From Candidatus Kapaibacterium sp. (GTDB taxonomy: Bacteria; Bacteroidota; Ignavibacteria; Kapaibacteriales; UBA961): DNA of 12,006 nt. Position 1 is the stretch's first letter, and each line of letters opens with the position of its first letter. Location of the stretch: positions 1-12,006 of the forward strand of contig JALRFC010000024.1 of the NCBI GenBank assembly GCA_023253875.1, given 5' to 3'. The notes beneath the pieces were generated by a model, which did no database searches, had not been told where the DNA came from, and saw only the letters and a list, made by a program, of their open reading frames with translations. A program made the position numbers and the translations under genes. Shown here in pieces: positions 1 through 7,026 of this stretch.

Positions 1-1919
1 ATCATCATGAGCAATGCATAATTCTGAGCAATCCCTGTTTGAATTTTTCTGACTGATTCGGCCCATACAGCGATTGAACGAGCACTTCCATTCACAATGC
101 CATCAACAATTTTCACATCAAAAATCTTCCAAAGTGCTTCGAGTGACATTGTATATGTGGGACGAACAATTACTGCATGATAGATTTCATCAACCCAGTA
201 TTTATTCCAAAGCAAATTATAGAGTCCTTTGTTTTTCGTCGCAAGTTCATCAGGCTTTGATGAGGATTTTTTATACAATGAAGTAGCCAGTAGAATGCCA
301 ATGATTGCAATTCCTAGTGAACCTGCCATTAAACCCCATTCAAGTGCAAGGGAATGAGCATGTTCTCCATGTCCTTTTTCTAAAATCTCATGCGCATTTT
401 GGAAAATGGGATGCAACCAATGTTCCAGAAGATTGATATCTGCTCCAAATGATAAAGCTTTGGGAATGCCAAGAAATCCACCAAGAACAGAAAGAATAGC
501 AAGAATCCATAATGGAATTGTCATTGTTGCTGGTGACTCATGTGGATGCACATGATGATGATCAAAGCGCTCTTCGCCATGGAAGGTGAGATAGAGTAAT
601 CTGAACATATAGAACGCGGTGAACAATGCCGCAAGCACACCAGCTCCCCAAAGTATCGGACTGCCATTGAGGAATGCATACCACAAGATTTCATCCTTGG
701 AGAAAAATCCCGAGAATGGGAAAATACCCGCAATTGCAATCGTACCAAGCAAGAAGGTAATATACGTTTGAGGCATGTACTTCTTCAAACCACCCATCTT
801 TTGAATATCTTGTTCTTCATGCATACCATGAATAACAGAACCTGAACCCAAAAACAGCAATGCTTTGAAGAAAGCATGGGTCATCACATGGAATACAGCA
901 GCAGTATAAGCTCCAACTCCCAATGCTATGAACATGAAACCAAGCTGACTTACTGTAGAATATGCGAGAACTTTTTTGATGTCATTTTGCACAATACCAA
1001 CTGTTGCTGCTATCAATGCCGTTGTGATGCCAATTCCCGTAATAACGGCCATTGTTGTATGTGACAATGCAAAAAGAGTTGAATTTCTAGCAATAAGGAA
1101 AATCCCTGCTGTCACCATCGTAGCGGCATGAATTAATGCTGATACAGGCGTTGGACCCGCCATCGCATCCGGCAACCAAACTCCTAGTGGTATTTGCGCA
1201 GATTTACCTGTGCAACCCAAGAACAGTAATAATGTGATCGCAGTGATCAGTCCGGCATCCACTCCTTGCGTGGCAGCCATCATATTCACTGTGGAATAAT
1301 CCAATGAACCAAATCTCCAGAAAATCAGGAACATCGCGATTAATACACCAAAATCACCGATACGATTGACGATAAATGCTTTCTTAGCTGCATCACCTGT
1401 CCATACAATATGCGAACCTTCAAAAGTTCTATCATACCAAAAACCAATGAGTAGATAAGAACATAAACCTACACCTTCCCAACCGAGAAATGTCAACACG
1501 AAATTGTTGGCAAGTACCAGATTGAGCATCATGAACACAAAGAGGTTCAAATACGCAAAGAATCGCGGAAAACTCTTATCACCATGCATATATCCAATCG
1601 AATAGATGTGAATTAGCGTACCAATTCCGGTGATGATCAGAGTATATAGGATGGATAATTGGTCCACTTGATATGCAATGTCTATGGACAATGCACCGGT
1701 ATGAATCCAAGGGAAAAGTCGAATGATATGCGTGCGAGCCTCAGGCGCCTCACCAAGCAATTGCATGAAAATACTAACTGCAACCAAAAAAGCACCACCG
1801 ACAGCAGCACTTGCGATACCACCTACCAGCTTTTCATTGCGAAGTTTCTTACCAAAGAAACCAATGATAAAAAAGCCAATGAGCGGAAGGAGAGGAACAA
1901 GGTAGATCAACTCAGCCAT
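1..1919 (-). CDS. nuoL: NADH-quinone oxidoreductase subunit L (NuoL), 3' end cut by window edge
   Basis: This is an antiporter-like, proton-pumping membrane subunit at the distal end of the complex I membrane arm. The ATG at 1917-1919 opens 639 codons that stay open to the left edge. The visible end (residues ending NGSARSIAVW... RKIQTGIAQNYALLMM) matches the usual NuoL C-terminus, so only a few residues are missing. Family hallmarks seen: GWEGVGLCSYLLIGF around 146-160 with E148 (E. coli E144 equivalent), GKSAQIPLGVWLPDAMAGP around 238-256 with K239 (E. coli K229), H264 in SALIHAATM, and FFSKDEI with K408-D409 near the last pumping channel. A His-rich loop (HHHVHPHE) lies near residue 450. 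Many hydrophobic helices run throughout. There is no Shine-Dalgarno before the start. The upstream neighbour is a glutamine amidotransferase, not nuoK. nuoM and nuoN would be expected beyond the left edge. MrpA/NDH-F-like antiporters are related, but the close motif match and the C-terminus favour NuoL. Confidence 0.96.
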   Translation of the reverse strand, partial: MAELIYLVPLLPLIGFFIIGFFGKKLRNEKLVGGIASAAVGGAFLVAVSIFMQLLGEAPEARTHIIRLFPWIHTGALSIDIAYQVDQLSILYTLIITGIGTLIHIYSIGYMHGDKSFPRFFAYLNLFVFMMLNLVLANNFVLTFLGWEGVGLCSYLLIGFWYDRTFEGSHIVWTGDAAKKAFIVNRIGDFGVLIAMFLIFWRFGSLDYSTVNMMAATQGVDAGLITAITLLLFLGCTGKSAQIPLGVWLPDAMAGPTPVSALIHAATMVTAGIFLIARNSTLFALSHTTMAVITGIGITTALIAATVGIVQNDIKKVLAYSTVSQLGFMFIALGVGAYTAAVFHVMTHAFFKALLFLGSGSVIHGMHEEQDIQKMGGLKKYMPQTYITFLLGTIAIAGIFPFSGFFSKDEILWYAFLNGSPILWGAGVLAALFTAFYMFRLLYLTFHGEERFDHHHVHPHESPATMTIPLWILAILSVLGGFLGIPKALSFGADINLLEHWLHPIFQNAHEILEKGHGEHAHSLALEWGLMAGSLGIAIIGILLATSLYKKSSSKPDELATKNKGLYNLLWNKYWVDEIYHAVIVRPTYTMSLEALWKIFDVKIVDGIVNGSARSIAVWAESVRKIQTGIAQNYALLMM

Positions 1920-1962
1920 ATACAACACTTAATAGTAATGTGATCAAAGGTGAATAGATTGA

Positions 1963-2853
1963 TCATGCTTCGGATATGATATGCTCAATCGGCAAATCAA
2001 TATTCCGAAAACTGATGCGCATTTCTTCATCAACTGTCAATATCGAATTTCGCTCCACTTTCATCCATTCAGATCGTTTCGAAGTGAATGGCTCGGAAGC
2101 CACAACAATCGTGGAAGGTTTTCCATTGCTCGGCTCCATTGCACAATGCTCGCCTCGACAATGATATTCCTTTCCATACATATAATACAAGGAAGCAGGT
2201 TGCACGCTATGATTTGTGGTATATCGTACCGCAATCAAACTGTTTCCGTTGGTCAAGCACACATTGATATATGAATGTTGCTTGACATTTGCTTCCACCA
2301 AAATTTCACTTAAATCATGCAATCCCTTTTCAGTGGCAAGCATCAGCTCTTCACAAGAGATTTTGGCATGAGGATGTTCAATATGATTCAGAATCAATCC
2401 AAACAAATGCTCAGAGTCGGTGGAACCGGAAATCGCATCATATGCCGAATCATTCAATTTTCGAAGTAGCGATCTTCTGATTTCCTTAAACCCACCAATC
2501 ATTCCATTGTGCATGAACAACAATCGACCACATGTGAATGGATGCGAGTTGAACTCTTCGACAGGCATTCCCGGTGAAGCTGCACGGATGTGAGCAAATA
2601 TGGATGGTGCCTGTATTTTCTTCGAAAGATTCCTCAGATTTTGATCGCTCCATGCAGGTTTAGTGCTGCGAAACACACATGGATCAGGGTCGATTTCTGG
2701 CGCATACCAACCAATGCCAAAACCATCTCCATTGACTTGCGCACTCATCTCACCGGCATTGATGCTCTGAGCAGAAATCAGCGAATACCGTGGCTTATAC
2801 AGCAGGTCATCCGCCAAAATCGGACTCCCCAGATATGCGACAAATCTGCACAT
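1963..2853 (-). CDS. Class II glutamine amidotransferase (YafJ/EgtC-like Ntn hydrolase)
   Basis: This 296-residue protein is an N-terminal nucleophile amidotransferase that would release ammonia from glutamine or cleave a gamma-glutamyl amide; the acceptor is unknown. The start is set at the ATG 2851-2853 because the family needs Cys at position 2 (MCRFVAYLG), exposed when Met is removed. The open frame continues upstream to 3009, but that extension runs through a terminator and would bury the catalytic Cys. Motifs: GDGFGIGWY 42-50, FAHIRAAS 86-93, NSHPF 102-106, FMHNGMI 113-119 and STDSE 144-148, all typical of the GATase-II fold of YafJ/EgtC proteins. There is no synthetase domain. No ergothioneine genes (egtB, egtD) are in view, so the specific EgtC name is not justified. 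A weak GAGAA is the only ribosome-site candidate. The stop is 43 bp from the nuoL start on the same strand, so cotranscription is possible. Confidence 0.9.
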   Translation of the reverse strand: MCRFVAYLGSPILADDLLYKPRYSLISAQSINAGEMSAQVNGDGFGIGWYAPEIDPDPCVFRSTKPAWSDQNLRNLSKKIQAPSIFAHIRAASPGMPVEEFNSHPFTCGRLLFMHNGMIGGFKEIRRSLLRKLNDSAYDAISGSTDSEHLFGLILNHIEHPHAKISCEELMLATEKGLHDLSEILVEANVKQHSYINVCLTNGNSLIAVRYTTNHSVQPASLYYMYGKEYHCRGEHCAMEPSNGKPSTIVVASEPFTSKRSEWMKVERNSILTVDEEMRISFRNIDLPIEHIISEA

Positions 2854-2879
2854 AAGGAAATTCTCGCTTAAAAACTGCC

Positions 2880-2910
2880 TAAAAATACGAAAGAGCCAAC
2901 ACTTGACCAA
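2880..2910 (-). promoter_or_regulatory. Candidate promoter for the glutamine amidotransferase (and possibly nuoL)
   Basis: Read on the minus strand, TTGGTC (2905-2910) and TATTTT (2882-2887) lie 17 bp apart, a loose sigma-70-like pair. The same place also reads TTG, 20 bp, then TATTTTTA (2880-2887), one base off the Bacteroidota TAnnTTTG -7 element. It sits 26 bp upstream of the chosen ATG and downstream of the terminator of the preceding gene, which is where a promoter is needed. This is a pattern match only. Confidence 0.35.
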
Positions 2911-2977
2911 CCATGTATTCGCATCTTGACAAGTTCCATCCACGATGATGCAAAAGTTTTCCACAGTGCACGACATC

Positions 2978-3017
2978 AAAAAAAAATCCGCTTGATTCAA
3001 CAGATCCAAGCGGATTT
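2978..3017 (-). terminator. Intrinsic terminator of the CADD-family gene
   Basis: A perfect 11-bp inverted repeat, AAATCCGCTTG at 2984-2994 and CAAGCGGATTT at 3007-3017, encloses a 12-nt loop. In the minus-strand transcript the hairpin runs into a run of nine U (template A at 2978-2986, the last three shared with the stem). It starts 18 nt past the stop codon of the gene at 3036-3725, so it should end that transcript and separate it from the amidotransferase/nuoL pair. Confidence 0.9.
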
Positions 3018-3035
3018 GACGGAAGTCATTGTGTA

Positions 3036-3725
3036 TTAAGCGGCTTGCTTATCCACGCAATACGTTTCATAGACGCCATCGAGCAAAAGATTCAAAGCAT
3101 CTGCTGCTTCACGAGCTGCATCTAGTGCAAGAATTTTTTGATCATCTGTGGTGCACAAACGAACGAGAGCATCGCGTGTGACTTGTCTGTGAATGATGTC
3201 GGCATCTTCATGCACTTCGAAAAACACAAGCGCATCTTCATTGTCAAGATTATATTTATTCTTCAAACCTTCAATCTTGGTTGTGCAGATCTCAGGAATT
3301 TGTGATTCATATGCATATAAAGCGGCCAAACCTTCTGCCGGATTGTCTTTACCTGCAAGCTCTTTCAAAATCTTCACAGATTGCTTCGTATGTGGAAGAT
3401 ACTTGCGAGACATCATTTCATCGCGAGATACACCAAGTGCATCTCCAAAACGACGCCACAATTCAGGGTGATTATTCGGACCATGCTCTTCTTCAATCAA
3501 GTTTTCAAGCAACATTTGGCGAACTTCCATGTCATCGCATTTGGAATGTGTCGCACTCACATATGTTGGGAAATGATGCACTTGCTGATAATATTCAAGC
3601 GCATATTCACGGAGCATTTGCATAGTCAAATCGCCGGTATTCCACATTTGATAGAAAGGATGCTGTAACATATGACGCTCATTGATGATGGCATCAAGCT
3701 TTTCGAGAAATTCTTCATTTGTCAT
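3036..3725 (-). CDS. CADD-family protein, putative self-sacrificing p-aminobenzoate synthase
   Basis: This 229-residue protein has the TenA/PqqC-like all-helical heme-oxygenase fold. It matches the CADD family closely along its whole length (Chlamydia trachomatis CADD is 231 residues, from memory). In Chlamydia, CADD is a metal-dependent oxygenase that makes p-aminobenzoate for folate, using its own Tyr and Lys side chains. With a constant offset of two residues from my recalled CADD sequence, the metal ligands appear as E79, H86, E140, H172, D176 and H179, the donor tyrosine as Y25 (HMLQHPFY), a second tyrosine as Y41, and the lysine as K150 (ESQIPEICTTKIEGL). The start at 3723-3725 is chosen because it has AGGA 7 nt upstream and gives the family's usual length; an open extension to 3812 has no such support. 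The gene stands alone between a divergent spacer and a strong terminator. TenA thiaminase is an alternative fold relative, but the sequence signature is CADD. Confidence 0.9.
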   Translation of the reverse strand: MTNEEFLEKLDAIINERHMLQHPFYQMWNTGDLTMQMLREYALEYYQQVHHFPTYVSATHSKCDDMEVRQMLLENLIEEEHGPNNHPELWRRFGDALGVSRDEMMSRKYLPHTKQSVKILKELAGKDNPAEGLAALYAYESQIPEICTTKIEGLKNKYNLDNEDALVFFEVHEDADIIHRQVTRDALVRLCTTDDQKILALDAAREAADALNLLLDGVYETYCVDKQAA

Positions 3726-3732
3726 GACTATA

Positions 3733-3737
3733 TCCTG
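3733..3737 (-). promoter_or_regulatory. Ribosome binding site of the CADD-family gene
   Basis: CAGGA on the minus strand lies 7 nt before the ATG at 3723-3725. It is one of the few Shine-Dalgarno-like sites in the window, and it decides this start over the longer frame that begins at 3812. Confidence 0.6.
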
Positions 3738-3766
3738 AGAATAATGGTTCACGATTTTTAATCGGC

Positions 3767-3774
3767 CAAAAATA
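3767..3774 (-). promoter_or_regulatory. TATTTTTG element, candidate -7 box for the CADD-family gene
   Basis: The minus strand reads CACTATTTTTGGC here, an exact match to the Bacteroidota -7 consensus TAnnTTTG, 41 bp before the start codon. The same octamer, in nearly the same flanks (CGCTATTTTTGCC), precedes the acyltransferase gene. No TTTG partner is seen about 20 bp upstream. A small inverted repeat, CGATT-TTT-AATCG (3752-3764), lies between it and the start, in what would be the leader. Confidence 0.35.
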
Positions 3775-3825
3775 GTGTTTTTTCGTAGTTTATCGAGATA
3801 ATTTTTCTGCACCTTAAGATGTCAA

Positions 3826-4809
3826 ATGAAAATATCACGAAGAATGTTGCTAGCTCTGGGATTGACGCTTCCCGCTTCTGGACTTCCTGTCAAAATCCTG
3901 AGCCAAAACGCAAGTCCTACTATCAATGGTTCCGAGATGAAAGTGATTTCCACTTGGCCATTCGGAATATCTGCAAATGCACGGGCCTGGGAATTGCTGA
4001 ATAATGGAGCATCTGCCCTGGATGCTGTGGAGCAAGGCGTTAGAGTAACTGAGGCTGACCCTACGGTTACATCGGTTGGATATAATGGAAGCTTGGACAG
4101 AGATGGTCGGCTTACTCTCGATGCTTGTATCATGGATCATAGCGGGATGTGTGGTTCCGTTGCAGGACTTGAGCATATCAAACATCCAATTTCTGTGGCA
4201 CGAGCAATAATGGAGAAAACCCCACATGTGATGCTCGTTGGCTCAGGCGCACTTGATTTCGCTATTTCTCAGGGATTCCCCAAGGAAAACATCATCACCG
4301 ACGATGCAATTGCGCGCTGGAAAGCTTGGCAACAATCCCAAAAGACGCCTCCAATCACTCCTGAAAATCATGATACAATCGGAATGCTTGCAATTGATGC
4401 TCAAGGGAATCTCTCAGGTGCTTGCACCACGAGTGGTTTATCCTATAAATTACCCGGCAGAGTCGGTGATTCTCCGCTCATCGGACCCGGCTTATATGTG
4501 GACAATGACATTGGAGCTGCCACTGCAACCGGTGTAGGTGAAGCAATCATTCGCGTGGTCGGGAGTTTTTTGATCGTTGAACTCATGAGACAAGGGATGT
4601 CGCCACACGATGCATGCAAAGAAGCTGTCAAAAGAATAGTAAAAGTCCATCCAAACACGCATCCTCAACTTCAAATTGGTTTCATTGCGCTCAGAAAAGA
4701 TGGAAAGATTGGAGCATATGGCATGCGTAAAGAGGAATTCTCCTATTCATTGACTAATACCAAATACCCACAAGGTACTGTCATCAAGCCGGATTCTTGG
4801 CTGAATTAA
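3826..4809 (+). CDS. N4-(beta-N-acetylglucosaminyl)-L-asparaginase (glycosylasparaginase), exported
   Basis: This 327-residue Ntn hydrolase would cleave the amide bond between N-acetylglucosamine and asparagine in glycoprotein fragments. The precursor cuts itself before the catalytic threonine: here HDTIGMLA, with T184 starting the beta chain (about 144 residues). The conserved substrate and oxyanion region follows: TTSGLSYKLPGRVGDSP (201-217) with R212 and D215, and the glycine-rich GAATATGVGE (230-239). The N-terminus MKISRRMLLALGLTLPASG looks like a twin-arginine signal peptide (SRRMLLA), which fits the periplasmic location known for the Flavobacterium enzyme. ATG 3826 is the first in frame and places the signal at the N-terminus; it has no good Shine-Dalgarno. 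Its stop overlaps the stop of the convergent gene. L-asparaginase or isoaspartyl peptidase activity is possible in this superfamily, but the motifs fit glycosylasparaginase best. Confidence 0.9.
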   Translation: MKISRRMLLALGLTLPASGLPVKILSQNASPTINGSEMKVISTWPFGISANARAWELLNNGASALDAVEQGVRVTEADPTVTSVGYNGSLDRDGRLTLDACIMDHSGMCGSVAGLEHIKHPISVARAIMEKTPHVMLVGSGALDFAISQGFPKENIITDDAIARWKAWQQSQKTPPITPENHDTIGMLAIDAQGNLSGACTTSGLSYKLPGRVGDSPLIGPGLYVDNDIGAATATGVGEAIIRVVGSFLIVELMRQGMSPHDACKEAVKRIVKVHPNTHPQLQIGFIALRKDGKIGAYGMRKEEFSYSLTNTKYPQGTVIKPDSWLN

Positions 4810-5942
4810 GCCGGTGAAAACAGAAATACCAATACATAGATAATCATACTGAGGTATAATGTCCACTTAGCATGTATTGGCATTGTTCTTTTATATGTGT
4901 TCCACATGAAAGCATAAGCAGTCATAATACCAATAACTGAAATCGTAAGTATGACGATATGCCAAGGCGTGATATATACCGGTAATATTGATCGTATGAT
5001 TGACTGCATTCCTGCTCCATACAGAATGATGCCCTGACCAACATATACTACCAATGATTCCCTACCATTTAGCATTAATGCCCGAGAGACTGGGCCTGTA
5101 AGCCTATCCTGAATAGTATAGAGCAGACTAAAAAGAATCATTGTCCCTGAGACTCTGAACATCATGTGCATTGGCGATACAAGCCACCAATTCAATTCTT
5201 GTGAATAATATGTCCAATCGGTACGACTCACTCCATAGACAATCAGAAGAAGTGCAAAGGATACTATCAGATACAGATTCGACATTCGTTTTCTATCTGT
5301 AGCACTGATGAAATAATGCATTACGATATATCCCGCGAAATAATATCCTGTCCAAGGAAAAATCGGGAAAGAGGCCGGAGGTTGCATTGACACATACATT
5401 CTCAAGAAATCAGGTATTTGCTGTAGAGTATCTGCCGGAATAGTCCATATGAGCGGTGTCAGCCAAAATACACTTATCATCATGAGCCAAGCATATAGTA
5501 TCATTCTCTTCAGAGATTGAGTCAATAAAAGCCCCAATAATGCCAGGAATGAGGAAACAACAATCAATTGAAGCACATTCGAATCCAAAAAGCGCATCCA
5601 TTCAGCATTATGTGAGTCTTTCAAATAGGATAATGAGAAGATTGGCGTTTGAAGTGAATATCCGATCCCCAAAATGAAGAGTAATCTGCTGATATAATTC
5701 CACAGTGGTTTTCCAAAAGATACAAAATCCTGCAGTTTAGACTCTAAGGCTAGCCGGAAGCCGGCACCGGCGCAAAATATAAAAGTCACCGCCACAAAAC
5801 CATTGCTGATTTTCAATGCACCATAGAATGCACCTGAAGTAAATGCATCATGCAGAAATGCATTGACCGCATGTGTTTCAATCATCCAAACACATGCAAT
5901 ACCACGCAAAATATCAATGAATGTAAGTCTTTGCGATGCCAT
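4806..5942 (-). CDS. DUF1624/HGSNAT-like integral membrane acyltransferase
   Basis: This 378-residue polytopic membrane protein has roughly ten hydrophobic segments. It belongs to the heparan-alpha-glucosaminide N-acetyltransferase catalytic-domain family (DUF1624, related to YeiB), whose members are thought to move acyl groups across the membrane onto sugars. Signatures: RLTFIDILRG (5-14) followed by MIETHAVN with H24, the likely catalytic His; FPWTGYYFAGY (195-205); and GRESLVVYVGQG (293-304). In relatives the last motif usually reads SL..Y..H, so a Gln seems to replace a His here. The start 5940-5942 is chosen because it puts the RG/H motif at the N-terminus as in relatives; the open frame to 6137 would add a Cys-rich, unrelated stretch. 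It converges on the glycosylasparaginase, with the two stops sharing TTAA. The substrate is unknown; a role in modifying envelope glycans is only an inference. Confidence 0.85.
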   Translation of the reverse strand: MASQRLTFIDILRGIACVWMIETHAVNAFLHDAFTSGAFYGALKISNGFVAVTFIFCAGAGFRLALESKLQDFVSFGKPLWNYISRLLFILGIGYSLQTPIFSLSYLKDSHNAEWMRFLDSNVLQLIVVSSFLALLGLLLTQSLKRMILYAWLMMISVFWLTPLIWTIPADTLQQIPDFLRMYVSMQPPASFPIFPWTGYYFAGYIVMHYFISATDRKRMSNLYLIVSFALLLIVYGVSRTDWTYYSQELNWWLVSPMHMMFRVSGTMILFSLLYTIQDRLTGPVSRALMLNGRESLVVYVGQGIILYGAGMQSIIRSILPVYITPWHIVILTISVIGIMTAYAFMWNTYKRTMPIHAKWTLYLSMIIYVLVFLFSPA

Positions 5943-5966
5943 GCTCTTTGCTTCGTCGAATAGTGG

Positions 5967-5974
5967 TAAATTTG
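5967..5974 (+). promoter_or_regulatory. TAAATTTG, weak candidate -7 box for the gene at 6080
   Basis: The octamer fits TAnnTTTG on the plus strand, with a TTTG at 5947-5950 upstream. The 16-bp spacing is shorter than the usual 19-21, and the start codon is about 105 bp downstream. It lies 6 bp after the first TTCGTCGAA copy. Confidence 0.2.
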
Positions 5975-6003
5975 CATTGTTATTATGATTCTGTCCGCTC
6001 AGG

Positions 6004-6011
6004 CAAAAATA
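6004..6011 (-). promoter_or_regulatory. TATTTTTG element, candidate -7 box for the acyltransferase gene
   Basis: The minus strand reads CGCTATTTTTGCC, an exact TAnnTTTG match lying 61 bp before the acyltransferase ATG. It matches the element before the CADD-family gene at 11 of 13 positions. I see no clear TTTG about 20 bp upstream. Confidence 0.35.
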
Positions 6012-6079
6012 GCGAAAACAAGTATGGGAAATCTTCGCATATCTTATTCGTCGAAAGCGGTCCAAAGTTCTACAATGAA

Positions 6080-7024
6080 ATGAAAGTACGATCCAAAAAC
6101 ATACGAATAGTTGTATTGCTTGGTCTATTGAGCGCAATGCATGTGCATGGGCAAGGAATCACACAAAAACATGATTCTGTGATTACGCTTAGGTATTCCG
6201 TGACAAATCCAATGCAGTATACCTATGCCGTGAAAAGCATGGTTTCTCAGTCATTAGGAGAAATGATAGATTTTCATGCCAAAACTTCTGCAAGCACTGA
6301 ATTGTATTTGCAGACGGAAAAAGACAAAGACATGCAATTCACCTATTCTTATTCACCAGGAAAAGTGACGCTGAGCGGATTATCCATGGCAGGAATTCCC
6401 GATACGACATTCACTTCGAATGGACCGCTCATTCCTTCTATAAAAGAACATATTTCACCAAAAGGCATCATCCTTTCAAGAATATCCGGTGAAAATGCAA
6501 TGAAACTATCAGCTAGATCAGAACAATTAATGCAGTCACTTACGCAAGGTGCCCGATTCTTTTTATTGGAATTCCCAACATCACCAATCCATATTGGTTC
6601 CGTTTGGAATATCAGAAAATCAGATACTGTTGGCACTCAAACAAATGAAGGCAAATCATCGATAGTTCTCAATACAGAACTTAATTGCAAAGTGATACGC
6701 ACAGAATACATCAATGGCATGCATCATGCATTTATTGAATGTGGATCAAATGATCTCGGTTTTACAGGAAATATCGAACAGCAAGGAATAACGATGACCA
6801 TAGATGGCGAGGGCTCAGCCAGAGGAACATATGCCATTGATCTTCAAACAGGTTTACCTCTCAATGCATCCCTTCTTATGGAATATGAACTTCGTATGGC
6901 CGCAACGGGTCAAGAACAAATGATTGTCCCCGTACAAATGACCATGGAAACGATTTACTCCAGACTTCGCTCCATGGCAATACCTATGAAATCACCAATC
7001 ACATTGCCGAATAAAAGGCGCTAA
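6080..7024 (+). CDS. Exported protein of unknown function (DUF6263-like layout)
   Basis: This 314-residue protein starts at 6080 with MKVRSKNIRIVVLLGLLSAM, a standard Sec signal peptide (basic n-region, hydrophobic core, likely cut after HVHG at about 24). The open frame reaches back to 5936, but that stretch is divergent-promoter DNA and would bury the signal. The mature part is predicted mostly beta: alternating polar/hydrophobic strands, a central ARFFLLEFPTSPIHIGSVW (158-176) with DTV 182-184, and a final GTYAIDLQTGLPLNASLLM. This resembles secreted DUF6263-type proteins of Bacteroidota, but I do not recognise it firmly. It lacks the Cys of a lipobox, so it is probably periplasmic or secreted. 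The next gene starts 2 nt after its stop and may be a distant paralog. No catalytic motif is evident. Confidence 0.75.
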   Translation: MKVRSKNIRIVVLLGLLSAMHVHGQGITQKHDSVITLRYSVTNPMQYTYAVKSMVSQSLGEMIDFHAKTSASTELYLQTEKDKDMQFTYSYSPGKVTLSGLSMAGIPDTTFTSNGPLIPSIKEHISPKGIILSRISGENAMKLSARSEQLMQSLTQGARFFLLEFPTSPIHIGSVWNIRKSDTVGTQTNEGKSSIVLNTELNCKVIRTEYINGMHHAFIECGSNDLGFTGNIEQQGITMTIDGEGSARGTYAIDLQTGLPLNASLLMEYELRMAATGQEQMIVPVQMTMETIYSRLRSMAIPMKSPITLPNKRR

Positions 7025-7026
7025 TC

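Larger units (their letters stand above)
5952..6055. repeat. Paired TTCGTCGAA motifs in the divergent spacer
   Basis: The 9-nt near-palindrome TTCGTCGAA occurs at 5952-5960 and again at 6047-6055, 95 bp apart centre to centre, both within the 137-bp region between the divergent genes at 5942 and 6080. Read in opposite orientations the copies extend to TATTCG(A/T)CGAA on one side, so they also form a wide inverted repeat. They resemble a two-site operator, but no regulator is known and chance is not excluded. Confidence 0.35.

Noticed and set aside
1963..2853. Naming the amidotransferase EgtC (ergothioneine pathway)
   Set aside because: No egtA, egtB or egtD is in view and the motifs are shared by the wider YafJ family.
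2854..3009. N-terminal extension of the amidotransferase frame (348-residue version)
   Set aside because: It runs through a strong terminator hairpin and would bury the Cys2 nucleophile that must be N-terminal.
3036..3725. TenA thiaminase II or PqqC
   Set aside because: The fold is shared, but the metal-ligand set and the ESQIPEI and HPFYQMW segments are those of the CADD family.
3726..3812. N-terminal extension of the CADD-family frame (258-residue version)
   Set aside because: The shorter start has an AGGA ribosome site and gives the family's normal length; the extension covers the likely promoter.
5943..6137. N-terminal extension of the acyltransferase frame (443-residue version), overlapping the divergent gene
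   Set aside because: It adds a Cys/Arg-rich stretch unlike the family, overlaps the opposite gene's signal peptide and covers the divergent promoter region.
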